Part shown: one piece after another, positions 1-13,300 of the stretch
Numbering within the stretch: position 1 is the first letter of the stretch
Layout of the letters: each line of letters starts with the position of its first letter
Assembly: GCA_028583415.1 (NCBI GenBank)
Contig: CM053275.1
Location: 4,695,040-4,759,039 of the forward strand
DNA length: 64,000 nucleotides
Direction: 5' to 3'
Source: Protea cynaroides
Lineage: Eukaryota > Streptophyta > Magnoliopsida > Proteales > Proteaceae
Made by a program: the position numbers and the translations under genes
Notes under the pieces: model-generated
Database searches by the model: none
What the model was told of the DNA's origin: nothing
What the model saw: the letters and a program-made list of their open reading frames with translations, nothing else

Positions 1-141
1 TCCCAGCTTTTTTTTTTTCAAAGTTATTGTGTTTCAGTGAAAATTGGATTGAACCGCTTGTATTCCTATGATGACTGGTTATAGCATCTATGGGTAACCT
101 TGTAAACCTGCCATCAATGTAACCAATTTGTTATGCTTCAG

Positions 142-3100
142 GAACCTATTATGCAGCTGTCATTGAGAACCGTGCAGACTTTATTGGTCGTGTGGTGGTA
201 GATGTAGGTGCTGGTAGTGGTATCCTGTCATTATTTGCTGCTCAGGTATACATAGCCTTTTAACCTATAGGTTCATTATATCCTGTGTGTTATTCATTTT
301 CTCCCCGTTAGCATGCATATATGTTCGATGGTAAAATAATCACGGTTTGTGTGGTTACACATTCTTAACCATTAGGCTGGTGCAAAGCATGTTTATGCTG
401 TGGAAGCATCCGAAATGGTAGAATACGCACGCCGACTGATTGCCGGGAATCCATCCCTGGGACAGCGGATTACGGTGAGATTTAGTTTATTTATTTATTT
501 TTTATTTTTTAACTATCCAAGGTGTATCCTACAAAGAGGGCGGCGCGTTGGCACAGTGGTAGAGTTGCTCCATTGTGACCTGGTGGTCATAGGTTCAAAT
601 CTGGAAACAGACTCTCCGCAAAGACGGGGGTAAGGCTACGTACATTAGCCCCTCCCCTAACTCCATAGTGGCGGGAGCCTCATTAACTGGGTATGCCCTA
701 TGCCCAAGGTGTATCTTACAAGATTATGTCAATATCTTCTAGGGGAAAGATTCTCTTTTGGGGTCTTTTTTTTGGGGGGGGGGGGGTGACGGAGGAGAAA
801 AAAGGAAAAATGATGTCAGTAGGGGTGGGGGGTATACAGACCTTCAACATACATGGGGGTTGGGTATTTGTGCGGGATTGAGGGTGGATGACTCCAGACC
901 ATGGAGTCTCTTATCTGGTCGGTAGACCAGAATTTTTTTTGCCTATCTTCTATGCCTTGGTCTAATTTTTTTTTTTGTGGGGGGGGGGGGGTGGTATTTG
1001 GTTATCTGCGATATAGGTTATCAAAGGTAAAGTGGAGGAGGTTGAGTTGCCAGAGAAAGCTGATATTCTGATCTCCGAACCAATGGGTAAGCATATTGCC
1101 TTATAATTTGCTTATTATGTTCACAAGGAATGTCATATGTTTCAGGATATATGCCATGAACATTTATGTTATGCATTTTTGTTTTATTATAAATGTTGTA
1201 GGTTTTGAGTTTTGACTTTATTTATTTCATACTTGCTGCAATTGTTTTGAGATTTGGCTTTTGTTATTTGGTATTAATTGCAATTGTTGAATTTTTTGCA
1301 AATGAAGTGGCAAAATCATTGAGTATGCAATTCCACATGAGAGATTTAAGGATATGATAATGCAACTGATGATTTTGCCAATTGGTTGAATTTTGAACAT
1401 TGGTCTGAGGCTTTGGGAATATAGATGGCGCAGAGGTAATAGAGTTGATAAGAGGGAATTGCCCTTTAAGTCTATGATCTTTCTCCCTTTTCTGTGGTTG
1501 ATCTTCTTTCAGGCCAGGGAATAGGAGTTGCTCTCTCTCTCTCTCTCTCCCCCCTTTCCCTTGTCAATCATTTTACACGGCGATGCTTTTCTGAGCTTTC
1601 CATAGATTTTGAGAGGGCAAGGTAGGAGATAGTTTGTTTTCACTTTAAAGTTTTACATAAATTATTGCGAAAGAGGGAGTGTTCTCAGAATTTTATTTTT
1701 AACTTTTTGAGAAATATTATATGTAATGGTGAAAGAAATTCAGCTTCTAATTGTAGAAAGGCAAAGGGTTTAAAGAAGAGGTAATCAAAGTTCAAAATAT
1801 TGTGTGGGATTCAGGTGTAGAATTTCAGATAATCTAGGGATCTGAGGTCAGATGAGACTTTTAGGGTTTTGAAGCAACTTCTATTATTAGAAAATTATAA
1901 GGACATTCAATTATTTAGTCTATGCATTAGATGGCGGCGATCCCAATTATATGTCGGTTTGGCGACAATGCCTACACAAACCCTTATCCACCATTCTAAT
2001 TCTCTACGAGACCAGGACCTTATTTCTTTCTTCATTATTTTACTTGAAAGCATAACTTAACCCTTTCTCGTTACCGTGTCCATGCCATCTCTTCTCCAGT
2101 TAGACTTTTTAACTCCATTCAGATCAGCTATTCTCATTGGTCTGAGGGACATTGAAGGCATTTCCCTGAGTCTGCCGATTGCAATTTGTAAGTTTGTACA
2201 GTTAATCATCAATGTGCTGTCTCACAATTCTGCTATTGCTTCATTCATCTTATTTTTCTGTAGCTTTCTTTAAGTTTGCTGCTTAGCCCTTTTACTTCTG
2301 GCCTCTAGGTTTGCTTCAAGTGGTATTAGAGTTTCATTTATAAGCAATGATATTTTTTGGGCTATGGTTGCCATTAATTTCCATAGACATTGAGGAGAAA
2401 AAAGGTTGAAGGAAAAGCAAGGTACCTATTGAGAGGGGAAAAGCCCCAGTAAATACAAAATATGCCTTCTTCCAAAATTAAAATTCCATTAATCTTTAAT
2501 TAACTCATGTTACCTATTACAGCTAAAGGACCATTACTGGCCACGCAACCAAGCATAGACTCTGCAATGGTAACACCTGATGTTTCAGAAGCAATTAATT
2601 CTTTAAAAAAAAAAAAAAACCAGTTACCACCCAACTAGCTAATTCTTTTAACATATTGGTCCACTAAAGTAGCCCTGATGTAGGATTGTAGGTTAATAAC
2701 AGAGGCTGATACTAAGCTTGGAATGTTTGGCCTTAATTCACATAGGTTGATATTTGTAAAAAATGCATATTGTCAGTGCATCAATTTTACCCATGACTTT
2801 CCATAATCTATTTTGATTTACAATTTTTTTTTTCAAGAAAAGTATCTTCGTAGCCTTCTAAAATACAGATGAAAACCAAGTAAAAAGGAGAACTTATAAT
2901 CGCTGAACTGAAAGGCGAAGGCCCAAAAAGAAGTGAAGGGAGTATGTCTGAGAATAGACACTGCTCTCTCTTGTTTGAAACAAACTAGGATGGATCAAAC
3001 ATAAAGTTAAATCAAACAACAACTGAAGGAACTTAAGTAATGATAATTAGGGATATGATTACCAGATCTGCTATTACTTGGTCTCAGAGTGGCAGTTTCC

Positions 3101-6100
3101 GAAAAACCCTTGCATCCCAACATTCAGATACAGTCATAAAACCAAACTAGCAACTTTCATGACCACTTAATTTCAACTGTTTAGCGTGACATTTAACTAT
3201 TTCCTGCCATATGTGTGGACCCCATTGTCAGAAGAGTTTCCATAAGTACCCAACAGCACTGTGAAATCTTTTGCTCTAATGACTTCCAGGTGCATGATCA
3301 TGTGAACAGTGCTTAAATAATTTTTTTTTTGGGGTAAGTTAACACTGCTTAATTATCAATATATCTCCATCATTAACGTTTGATCTTGCTGTTCTATTCA
3401 ACCTTATGTACTTGCTTTGAAACTCTCTTTGAGTCAGTGAGTTAATAGCCATCAATGGAGTCCTTGAGAAATTGATTTTTGTGAGTGCAAAACCATTGAG
3501 CTGGTTGGCTTTGGGATCTGTAAAATTGGACTGAACTCTTCTTAAGTGTTAATTTGGTTGGTTTGTAATTAAAGTAAAGTGCTTTAATTTGATCACGGAG
3601 ATTGCACTTAATCGGTCTTTTGTTGGATAAAGGTATTGCATTTTGGGCCTGCGTTCAATCTCAATTATTTGTCCCAGGCTGGGCCCGCTCTGTCCGTAGC
3701 TTGGTGCAACTTCCCCCCCTTTTTTTGGGTTTTGGGGGGGGGGGGTGGTGGGTAAGTGGCTTGGCCCTGTTTATGTGTGTATTTAATAAAAAAGGGCGTA
3801 CCCAGGGCACGAGGCTCCTCCTATATGCTATATATTTTGTGAATAATATACTACTTAATTATTATGCATAATATACTATTTAACCATATTAGCAATTAGA
3901 GATATGGACAATAAATGGTGTATGGAAAAGAAATGACATTGGGTTTATTTTAATAATGTTGTGTAATTCTGCCAAATAATATAGCTGCAGCAAAGTTTCT
4001 TGTTTGCTATCTGAATTTGATAAAATTGATGGTCTTCATATTCTGGTATAGTCTATGTGACCCCTAGTTATGTGTGCATCAAACTACTGCATGCATCCAT
4101 AGATATGTGCTTCCCTGGTTGTCCACCTACATTCTGTAAAAGAGATTCTCCCATCCTGCCCTTCAGATGGTTGGGCATCACATGACCACCCTATTCAGAA
4201 CCTCTAAAAATTGGACGGATTTTAATTCCCAATACTGGGTTACTTCTCCTCCCAAAATCCGATCCCTCTCTGTTCCCTACCCTGATGTTTGATCTGGTGC
4301 AGAAGGCCATGAAAACACCTCATAATCCCCTTCCCCATTAATTAAGAGATTGGGAGTCAAGGTTGTCACGTTGGTTAGGAGTTCCAAGGCATCAGAAGGC
4401 TGATGGATGCCCAACAGCTCAAGGCGGCCAAGGCGTCACCAAGGTGCCCTAGGTGTCGATGCCTGGGCGGTGCCTTGACCACCCTGATTGGGACTGGTCC
4501 CAGCGTGTCTTGATCTTGTCCATGAAGGATACGCTGATCCTACTCTGAAACCAATGCTTCCACACTTTAAACACCATGTGGCATCCTAATCCTCTTGGAA
4601 TTCCAAATTCAGTCTTATGATCCATGTAGCTACAAAAGGGATGGGTGTTAATACTCACTTTCCCATTTAATGTGATAATGACCATCCAGCAACCTTTTCC
4701 TCACAAGAAGTTTCCATGCCTCCCCTTGAAGAAAAGGAAGACCGCAATGTTTTAGAGACATCATTCTCATAGATTTTGTGGTCATCCTTCTCTGGCTGTT
4801 CAAATGAATAATAGGACGTTTGGTTATTCATATTTTATTGCTTTGACAGTTCTTCCTTCTTTTCCCTTTTTGGAGCTAAATTGTTAAGAGTTGACTGGCT
4901 GTAATCGGAGAGATCTCTCTTGTTGGATTATTATCTATTTTGTTTTTATTTTCTTATTTTTGGGTTTTGGTTGATGAGTTATTTTGAACATAATGTTCTG
5001 TAGATGTTAGCTACTACTCTTCTAGATGGGAACATTAGCTTCTAGAAGAAATGAAATTTATTATTTGTCTTCTTAGGCACCTTGTTGATTAATGAAAGAA
5101 TGCTGGAATCATATGTGATTGCAAGAGATCGTTTCCTTCTTCCTAATGGAAAAATGTTCCCTACAAATGGAAGGTTAGTGTGGTCATTACAATGTCTTAT
5201 CTCTTCGTCCTTCCTCCGGAAAAAAGAAAAAAGAAAAAGAGGCTTGGCCCCCCTGCCTATCTTTTGTCTTTCCCTTTCTTTTTTTATTCAGCAGGTTGCA
5301 GTATTTCTGAAGTCAATTTATCATTGTTCTATTTTACTTTATAGATGCCAGTGATGTCTTTCCCTTTTTATTTTTATTTTTTCTTCATTGTTCTATTCTA
5401 CCGATCTTTCATATAGTCCAATAATTATAAGACTCCAATCCTACTAAAATGAAATGGTTACAGATTTCATTAACATGGGAGGAGCATTTCCTGTATACAG
5501 TTCGTTCATTCCTTTACCAAGCATTTAATGGTTACTTCACTGTCGTGCCATATTGACTATGGATTTGTTAACTAGAGAGTTGTTCATCTATACTTTATAT
5601 AGAGTTGGACTACTTGCAAGACAATTTATTTTGGTTCATGTAAAATATGTGATTGTTGGGGAATCAACGGGTGGCCCTATCTCTCTCCTTTCAGATTTTA
5701 AAACATGTGATAAAAACAATGAATAGTTTTTGTTTGATGCTGTTATCGCTTAGAGGTAATTGGTTAGAGATAGAGTGTAAGCACTCATGGTAAGGTCCCA
5801 TGTCATCCTAGGATCATTCAGTCCAAACTTTATTTAATTAAAACCCAATCAAAATTCAAAGTAACCAACAACTTCCTTTCTTTTCATTTCTTCCGTTAAT
5901 GGACCTTCTTCGAGGTCTGCAACATGCAGGATTCTCCATGGATCTTGCATGCATGGTCTCTAAAATAAAATAGAAGGTAGGTAGGACTTGCTTACTTCAA
6001 TGCAAGTCAGAAATCAAGAAAAACAGCTTCAACACAAGTCCTTCAAAACCAATTTCAGGTCCTCTCCAAAATTTCTGCAACTCTTAAGGCCTCAAGCTCC

Positions 6101-7347
6101 CACGATTTCAGTTGCTTGACAGATCCAAGTCTCAGTTCTTCTCGAGATTCCTTCACTCGTTGATTCCAGAAATTTCTCTCAAGAACAAGCTTTCAAAGAT
6201 TGCATTTCCTCTTCTTAGTTTTTAGTTTTAGTTTTTTTTTTTTTCCCCAAACTCAAGCTCACTTTTCTTGCCAACGATTTTTGCAATCTCAACTCCCATG
6301 GAATCTCTTGCTAATTTATATTTTTCTGTTTTGTTTTCCAAGTGATTTGTGAATTGTCCCAACTGCCCTCATATGAGTTCCTTACTATGTTTGCATGGGT
6401 TTCCAAGCCCATACCTCTTGGTACTGTTTTAGAAGTATAATGACTTTTATACCCTTATAATATTCCCTAGCATGAACTTGCATGAATGCACCTTTTCATA
6501 TTCCAAGTACCCTTTTTTTTGGATACCAAGAATGGCCCCACTTAACTCCCTTATTTACATCCCAACCTAACCAATGGATTCAAATAAAAAATTTTCTTTG
6601 CAATCACACATTGCCACATAGGCACTTTACTGCAGTTAGGATTTCCACTCAAGTTGTCCACCTAGGCACCATAGATGTCCAATAGTGGGCTGCCACCTTG
6701 ATTCCCATGTAATATCATTTTCCTAACATGACATGTGGCTGCCACATAAGCAAGTGTGTAAGTGTGTGTGTGTGTTGGGGGGGGGGGCACATAGGCTAAA
6801 TTGCCTAAAAATACATCAAAACCCCACTTTGAGCGCATGAAAGCTTGAATTTATGACCTCCCATAGCCAAGCCATTAGGCTAAGTGACTCACTCACGCCT
6901 AATATGCCCAAATCATTATACTTAAACCATGCCCATACTAATATGCCCATCTATTATGCATAGCATGTATCATGCTCATATAACTTTGAACTTTACTTGT
7001 TCTATCATCTATATACATCAACACATGCATCAAAACATTGAATCATGATTCTTAAATATTATAAATTCATAAAAATAATTTATAGGAAACTTACCCTGAA
7101 ATGAATGGTGTCCAAAAATACCCTTCTGGGCTACTCCATTTCCATTTCATTTACAAGCAAAGAAAAATTTAAATTAGCTCAACACCTCACCTGGCTAGGG
7201 TGTTACACCAGGCTCAGTATAGGGTGAGTATTGAGTGAAATACCTAAAAACCCAAATTAAAACCCTAAAATTGGGGGCCCCCCCCCCGCGGCCCCCCACC
7301 TAACAAATTATTTTTTTTCCTTTTCTTTTTCCCCCCCCCCCCCCCCC

Positions 7348-7394
<47 letters not shown>

Positions 7395-10300
7395 TTAAAA
7401 TATAAAATTTAAATTATTATTATAATTTATTTTTTTTTAATTTATTTTTAATATTTTTTTTAAATTTTTTTTTTTATAAATTTTTTTTTTTTTTTTTTTA
7501 TTATTTTTAAAAATTTTTTTTTTTTTATTTTTTTATAAAAAAAATAAAAAATAATTTTTTTAAATTTTTTTAAAAAAAAAAAAAAATTTAATTTTTTTTT
7601 TTTTTTCTTTTCCTAAAGAAATAAAATAAAATATTTTTTGAGGGGGGGGGGGGGGGGGGGGGGGGGTCGCCCCCCCCCCCTTTTTCCCCCCCCCCCTCGG
7701 GGGGAGGGGGGGGGTCCCTGGGGGTGGGGGGAAAAAAAAAAAAAAAAAAACCTAATGGTCCAGACTGAGGCCAATGCAAAATCCATATTTTCTTGAGGCA
7801 TAGACTGCAACTGGACCAAATAGATATTCGGTCAGTTGGTTTTGGTCTAGCAGGTTGGTTCCAGTTTGTTTACTTGATCTGGCCTATGTTTTTTCACACC
7901 CCTATCAGCTACTATTATTAATGAATGGTTCCTTTCTCTCTTATTTTTTCCCCCTTCAAGCATCTATTATTCTGCTTACCTAGTTGGGCCCCACATTGCT
8001 TGCATGCTCATGTATTCTCCTGTAACAAATGGTTCTTTTGTTGCAATGTCCAAGTCTTGTTGCTTTATTTTCATCTTGAGTCTTTGACACAAACACACAT
8101 GCATTTATTTATATAATGTTTGTATGCGAATGATCTATTGTGGTTTTCATTATTTCTTGATACTGACTTAACTCATTTTGCTTACTCTGTAGGATACACA
8201 TGGCACCATTCAGCGATGAATATTTGTATGTTGAAATTGCAAATAAGGTATTGTAAGGGATTGCCAAGTCCATTTCACTGTAGATATTCCTGATATATTT
8301 TTTTGTGATTATTGAAGTGTCATACATGCATTTATTTAATTGCTGAAATAAATTGTTCTGGAAAAATGAGGTATTAATGGGATCTTTTGTGTGCTCCGTC
8401 CCATGATTTTGGTCTTGCAGAAATGTTTGTTAAAAGTTAACCAGTTTGAATAGATTATTTTGCATCCAAATCTAAAACTGAAACTGTTGATGGATCATTT
8501 GTAGCTGAAATCAGATTGTTAGTTGTCTGATTCATTTTCTTGAGCCATGCTCTTAATGATATAGAAGGGGAAAAAGCCTGACCCTTCTGCAAAGAAAAAG
8601 GTTGATTGGAACCCTGTGTATGTTTCGCTATGCTTCTTGGGCTTCAGCTTCTCATATTCTGAGAAGCCAGCTAAATGTGGATCCAATGATTCAGAATTCT
8701 TTTCTGCAATATGTTGAGAAGCCAGAGAAGCCTCTCCGGGGGTGGGGCTTCCTACTTCTCTGCTAGAAGCAGTACGCGAAAGGCTTAGCCAGAAATGCCA
8801 TATAAGTTAGAACTAACAAAACTATGAATTTGACTAGAGCTGATTGGAGAAAAGGTTTTATGAGCCATCTCCATTTAGTTGGGTTGAGAATGGATTCCAA
8901 ATCTTATTTTTCGGCCACATGCTTGTTCTCAGAAATTCATGGTCTTTCTATGCTTGTCCTTGGAATTCCAATATGCTTCTGAACATTGTTCATTATAGTT
9001 GTCTAGGCGTCACCTAGAAAGGTTGGGTGGTTAGGCGCCTTATTATGTACTATAAAGGCAGGCGCCTTGGCTGTCTAGGCTTCGCCTAAGGCGCCTTAGG
9101 CGGCCAAGGCGCCTTGGTCGCCTTATTACCTGAGTTTTTTTTTTATCAATTTTTTTAAAAAATCTTTTGTTACAGTATATTGATTGTAGTTATAACACAT
9201 TTATTCGATTGTGTATACAAGTCATGGTACACGCAAGATACATATGATCATTGGGATATATAAGCTGAAATGAGATGAGAAATTCGATCCTGAAGACTTC
9301 AAAAAGATGAACTCAAGTTTGAACCTGAAGTAGAGAAACCCTACACTTTTTTTATGGATTTTTCCGACTTTCAGTCTTTTACCTAGTTGTTTTGCACATA
9401 ATATAACAATGGATGCCAGTGGTAGTATTCAATGCTGATATCTTAGTACATTGCCTAGGTTGATTTTTGGTGTATAATATAAGCATACAAATAATAATAA
9501 GTAGAATAAGGGAATATAAGAAGAGGTGCGCCTTGTTGACGCCTTGGCGCCTAGGCACCCTTCCAATGCCTTGGGTAGCCTTGGCGCCCAGGACCCTTCC
9601 AACACCTTGGGTAGCCTTGGCGTCTTAAAAGCTATGTTTTTCATTTATACAATTGTTTCCCCCTTGTTTTGTGTATATACTATATATGATGGCAATGATG
9701 GATAGTTCGTTACTCTTTTAGTTTATTTGTTATTTGTTATATTTAGCCACAGTTCAGGTTGTGCTTAACTTGCCCTAATTGTTAACGCTCCTGTTTCTTG
9801 CTAGGCCCTGTTTTGGCAGCAACAAAATTATTATGGCATTGACCTTACCGCCTTACATGGACCTGCATTTCAAGGATACTTTTCTCAGGTCTCACTTACA
9901 TCTTATTTGCAAAATGTTTTGGTGTCAATACCTATCATATTTATGGTTGTTCCTTATCTTCAAAATAGAAAAAATGGTGTGTGATGAACATTTCTGTCAT
10001 AATGTACTAACTTATGTAATCCACCTTCTTCTCTAAATGTTGCAGCCCAACTAATAAATAACCAAGTCTAGGCGAAGTATTTATATAAACTGGTGGAGTA
10101 CATGCTTACTCTATAAATCAGGCCTGCAGGGAAATAGGCTAGGGTTTTGGGGAATTAGACTATTAGAGTGTGTTAAATTGTGGGGAATGCATTTATTAGT
10201 GTAGCTGTCTCATATATATATAGTGTAGAGCAATATATGGTGCTCACGTGCCACAATTCGAACGTGAGAGCAAGGGCAACAAGCAGCTGCGCGAAACGAG

Positions 10301-13300
10301 AGTATGGTATTTGGGCAGGCTCCTCAAAGAAAAAAGTGGAAGCTCTCTTCGGATCGGCGCTACGAGAGAGTTGGCGAGAGGCGTCTTCGACACCTCAATT
10401 CACTATTATTCGGGCATCTACCGTTCACCAAGCACTGCCGATCGAGGTGGTGCCAGGCATGCCCCGAAGTCTCGGCCCTTGCCCCAAGACAAGAGAGATG
10501 CCTAGCGCTGTACACTCACCGATGTAATGAATAGGCAGACACTGCATCTTGATTTGATTATGCGGAACGACGAAGAAAGGGTGTGGATTTTTCAAATGCC
10601 TCCCCTAAGTTTGTGGGTGGTAGTATGACTGGATTGGTACCTATGATCATACTAGAGATGATTTGGGGGGGGCAGTGTCGATACATGATAAGCTATAAGG
10701 AAGTCGTTTGAGGTGGCATGACCATATTCAATGGAGGCCTTTAGATGCTTCAATATGGAGGGATAATTTGATTTTCAATGCAACTAAAAGAGCTAAGGAC
10801 AGACTAAAATGACTCTAGGAGAGTTGGTGAGGGCATAGTTCGAGGTTTCGGTCGAAAGTTGAAACTAAAATAAAATGACTCTAGGAGAGTTGGTGAGGGC
10901 ATAGTTCGAGGTTTCGGTCGAAACGACAGGTTTCGACCGATATAAGTTGGTTTTGAGCCTGGCCGAGACGAAACCCAGGCTTGAAACGGACTTATACCAG
11001 ATCTCGGTTGAACCCAACTGGGTTAAACATATGTTTCGACCCATAAAAGGATATTAATCGTAAATAAGCAAATACCCCCATTTGAATCCAATAAAAATAA
11101 TCTAAAATTCAAATTCCATAAGGATAAAAAGTCAACCCTTCAGTTCAAGAACAAAAATCGTATTTTTGGGTACGGGGGCGATTTTCAACTTTCAAATGCT
11201 AGGCTTTTTTCCAAATATAAAAATTTCATAAATCTCATTATAGTAAAGCATCACTAAAAACAAAGAGTACGTCAAAATAATCTCTTGTTTTGATGCCCAA
11301 AAAATTGTTTATATTTAGACGACTTTAAATGCATTTGCGTCCTCCATACAAGGTTTGACCGGACTGTAATTCCTTTATTATAACTCGGATTTAAGCAATC
11401 TTTGTTTTGTTGGAAAGCTGATTATGCTATCTTTGCAACGAATTCGAGATTGCTTGAATCCGAACTATATTAAAAGAGTTACGGTTCGGTCAAATCATGT
11501 TAAAAGTACGTGAATGTTAGTCAAAACAATTGGAGTGATAACATGTCTTGGGATACATACGTGCTGCAATCTAAGGAGCCTTATCGCCACCATCAGTGGT
11601 ATGTTGCATATGGTTTAAATGTACCACGAAGCTGAACATGGAACTAATTGGTGAGATTTCTAATTTCTAAGTTCAATCATCAATGTATTAATTTAATGAA
11701 TGCTGTTAATTAGTGGCTTAGTAGTTAGTAACTTAGTACATTGTGACATTTGTGTATTATTTCAGCGTACATTATCAAACATTGGTCCACACCATATGTA
11801 GCTATTTTCTATGTCTTTTTTGCAAACTAACATTAGAAATAGGTGTAAAATGGTTTAAATAGGGTACACAGAAAAAATGAAACAAAAAAAAAACATATTT
11901 AAGCCTCGAAACCATGGAGTCAATAAAGCTGGGAGAAAATACTAGGTTTCGGCCTGGTCTTGGTGGTTTTGACGAGTTGTGCCGGTTTCGAGCCTGACCG
12001 AAACAGGCCTCAAAATCGGCACCTTGATCCTTGGGTGAGGGAAGACATACATAGCTTAAGCCTTTTATCTAGTTTGTCCTTGAACCAAATTAAAATCTCG
12101 AGTCTCAAGGTCGACCTTGAGACAAACCAAAATTTCTGAAATCTTGGTCGAGATCTCGGCAAGAACATGCCGAAACTGCCTAAAGGGTAAAAATGGGTGT
12201 TTCGACATGTTTAAGGCCATTTTAAGGCTTTATACTATAGGAAAATATTATTTTAACATATATAAACACATTTAAAGCATAAAAGTATAAAATTAATCAC
12301 ACATTGTGGGAAAATCATACATTCGTAAATCATAATTCCATACAATGATACAAATACTCAAAGTCTCGAAGTCTCAAATACTCAAAATCAAATACAATGA
12401 TACAAATACTCAAAATTAAATACAAGAGAGAGCAAGAGAGAGCAAATATGAAGAAGATAACAGGCAAAAGAACAAGTCTCAGTCTAAATTTTGACCGAGA
12501 CTTGGTCTTATATCTGTTTTTGTTCCATTTTGGTTCAATACTAGTCGAGATTGGTTGAAACTAGTCGAGACCACTCGAGGCCAGTATTGATCCACTGTCT
12601 CGTCTCGAGCCCCTTGAGAAATTTGAAAATTCCGAGATCTTGGCGAGATTTCGCCAAGATTTTAAACCATGCCTTGAACAAACTTGATTGGAGAGTAAGA
12701 ATCCATATAGCCAATGCCATTTAGCTAGGATGAGGCTTTGTCGTTGTTGTTGTTATTGAAAGGTGCATTAGGGTATGATTCTAAGTTTTGCCGAAATGAT
12801 TGAAATATTTGGTTTTGCAAGAAATCAAAACAAGATGATAGTGAAGTATTATACACGGAATGTACCAAAAATGTGCCTAACAGGTATAATTCCTTTATGT
12901 CTTTGCATTGGTCATGATGGCTAGTGAAGTTTAACACTTCATAGCCTGCCATGTGGTAATAGAGGGCCTGCATCCTTTTCACTCATGAAATTTTACCTGA
13001 ATGAGCATGGTAAGTGGTTCGAAGTTTTAACGGAAGTTCCAGAAAAATTATGAAATGCCACAAGAGGGAAATGAATGTAGAAATACTAAATGGCTTGCTT
13101 GCAATTTTTGAGGCAGTACCTTTGATGCAGATCAAATTGACAGAACTGCTGGCGGTGGTTAAAGGAGAGAATAAGAGAAGATAAGGGAAGAAAAGGGGCG
13201 GGTTGTTCAGGGGTTATGAACAGGACCCATGATCAGTATCCCAGAATAGTGCTTTAGAAGAAAGAGAATAAGGAGACAAGAAAGAGATACCGTGGGGGGA

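Noticed and set aside
539..612. A functional tRNA gene
   Set aside because: A and B box similarity is present, but no proper tRNA cloverleaf or acceptor stem is apparent and the body continues as a SINE with target duplications.
6841..6900. A second SINE or tRNA-like element in the PRMT4 intron
   Set aside because: Only a short GACCTCCCATAGCCAAGCC segment looks tRNA-like. No boxes or target duplication.
7588..7819. Proline- and phenylalanine-rich open frames on the minus strand
   Set aside because: They translate the homopolymer block at 7273-7750 and are artefacts.
10180..10534. Three overlapping open frames of 76-115 codons in a GC-richer stretch
   Set aside because: Different frames of the same DNA, no recognisable domain, and located within an intron. 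Treated as part of a repeat.
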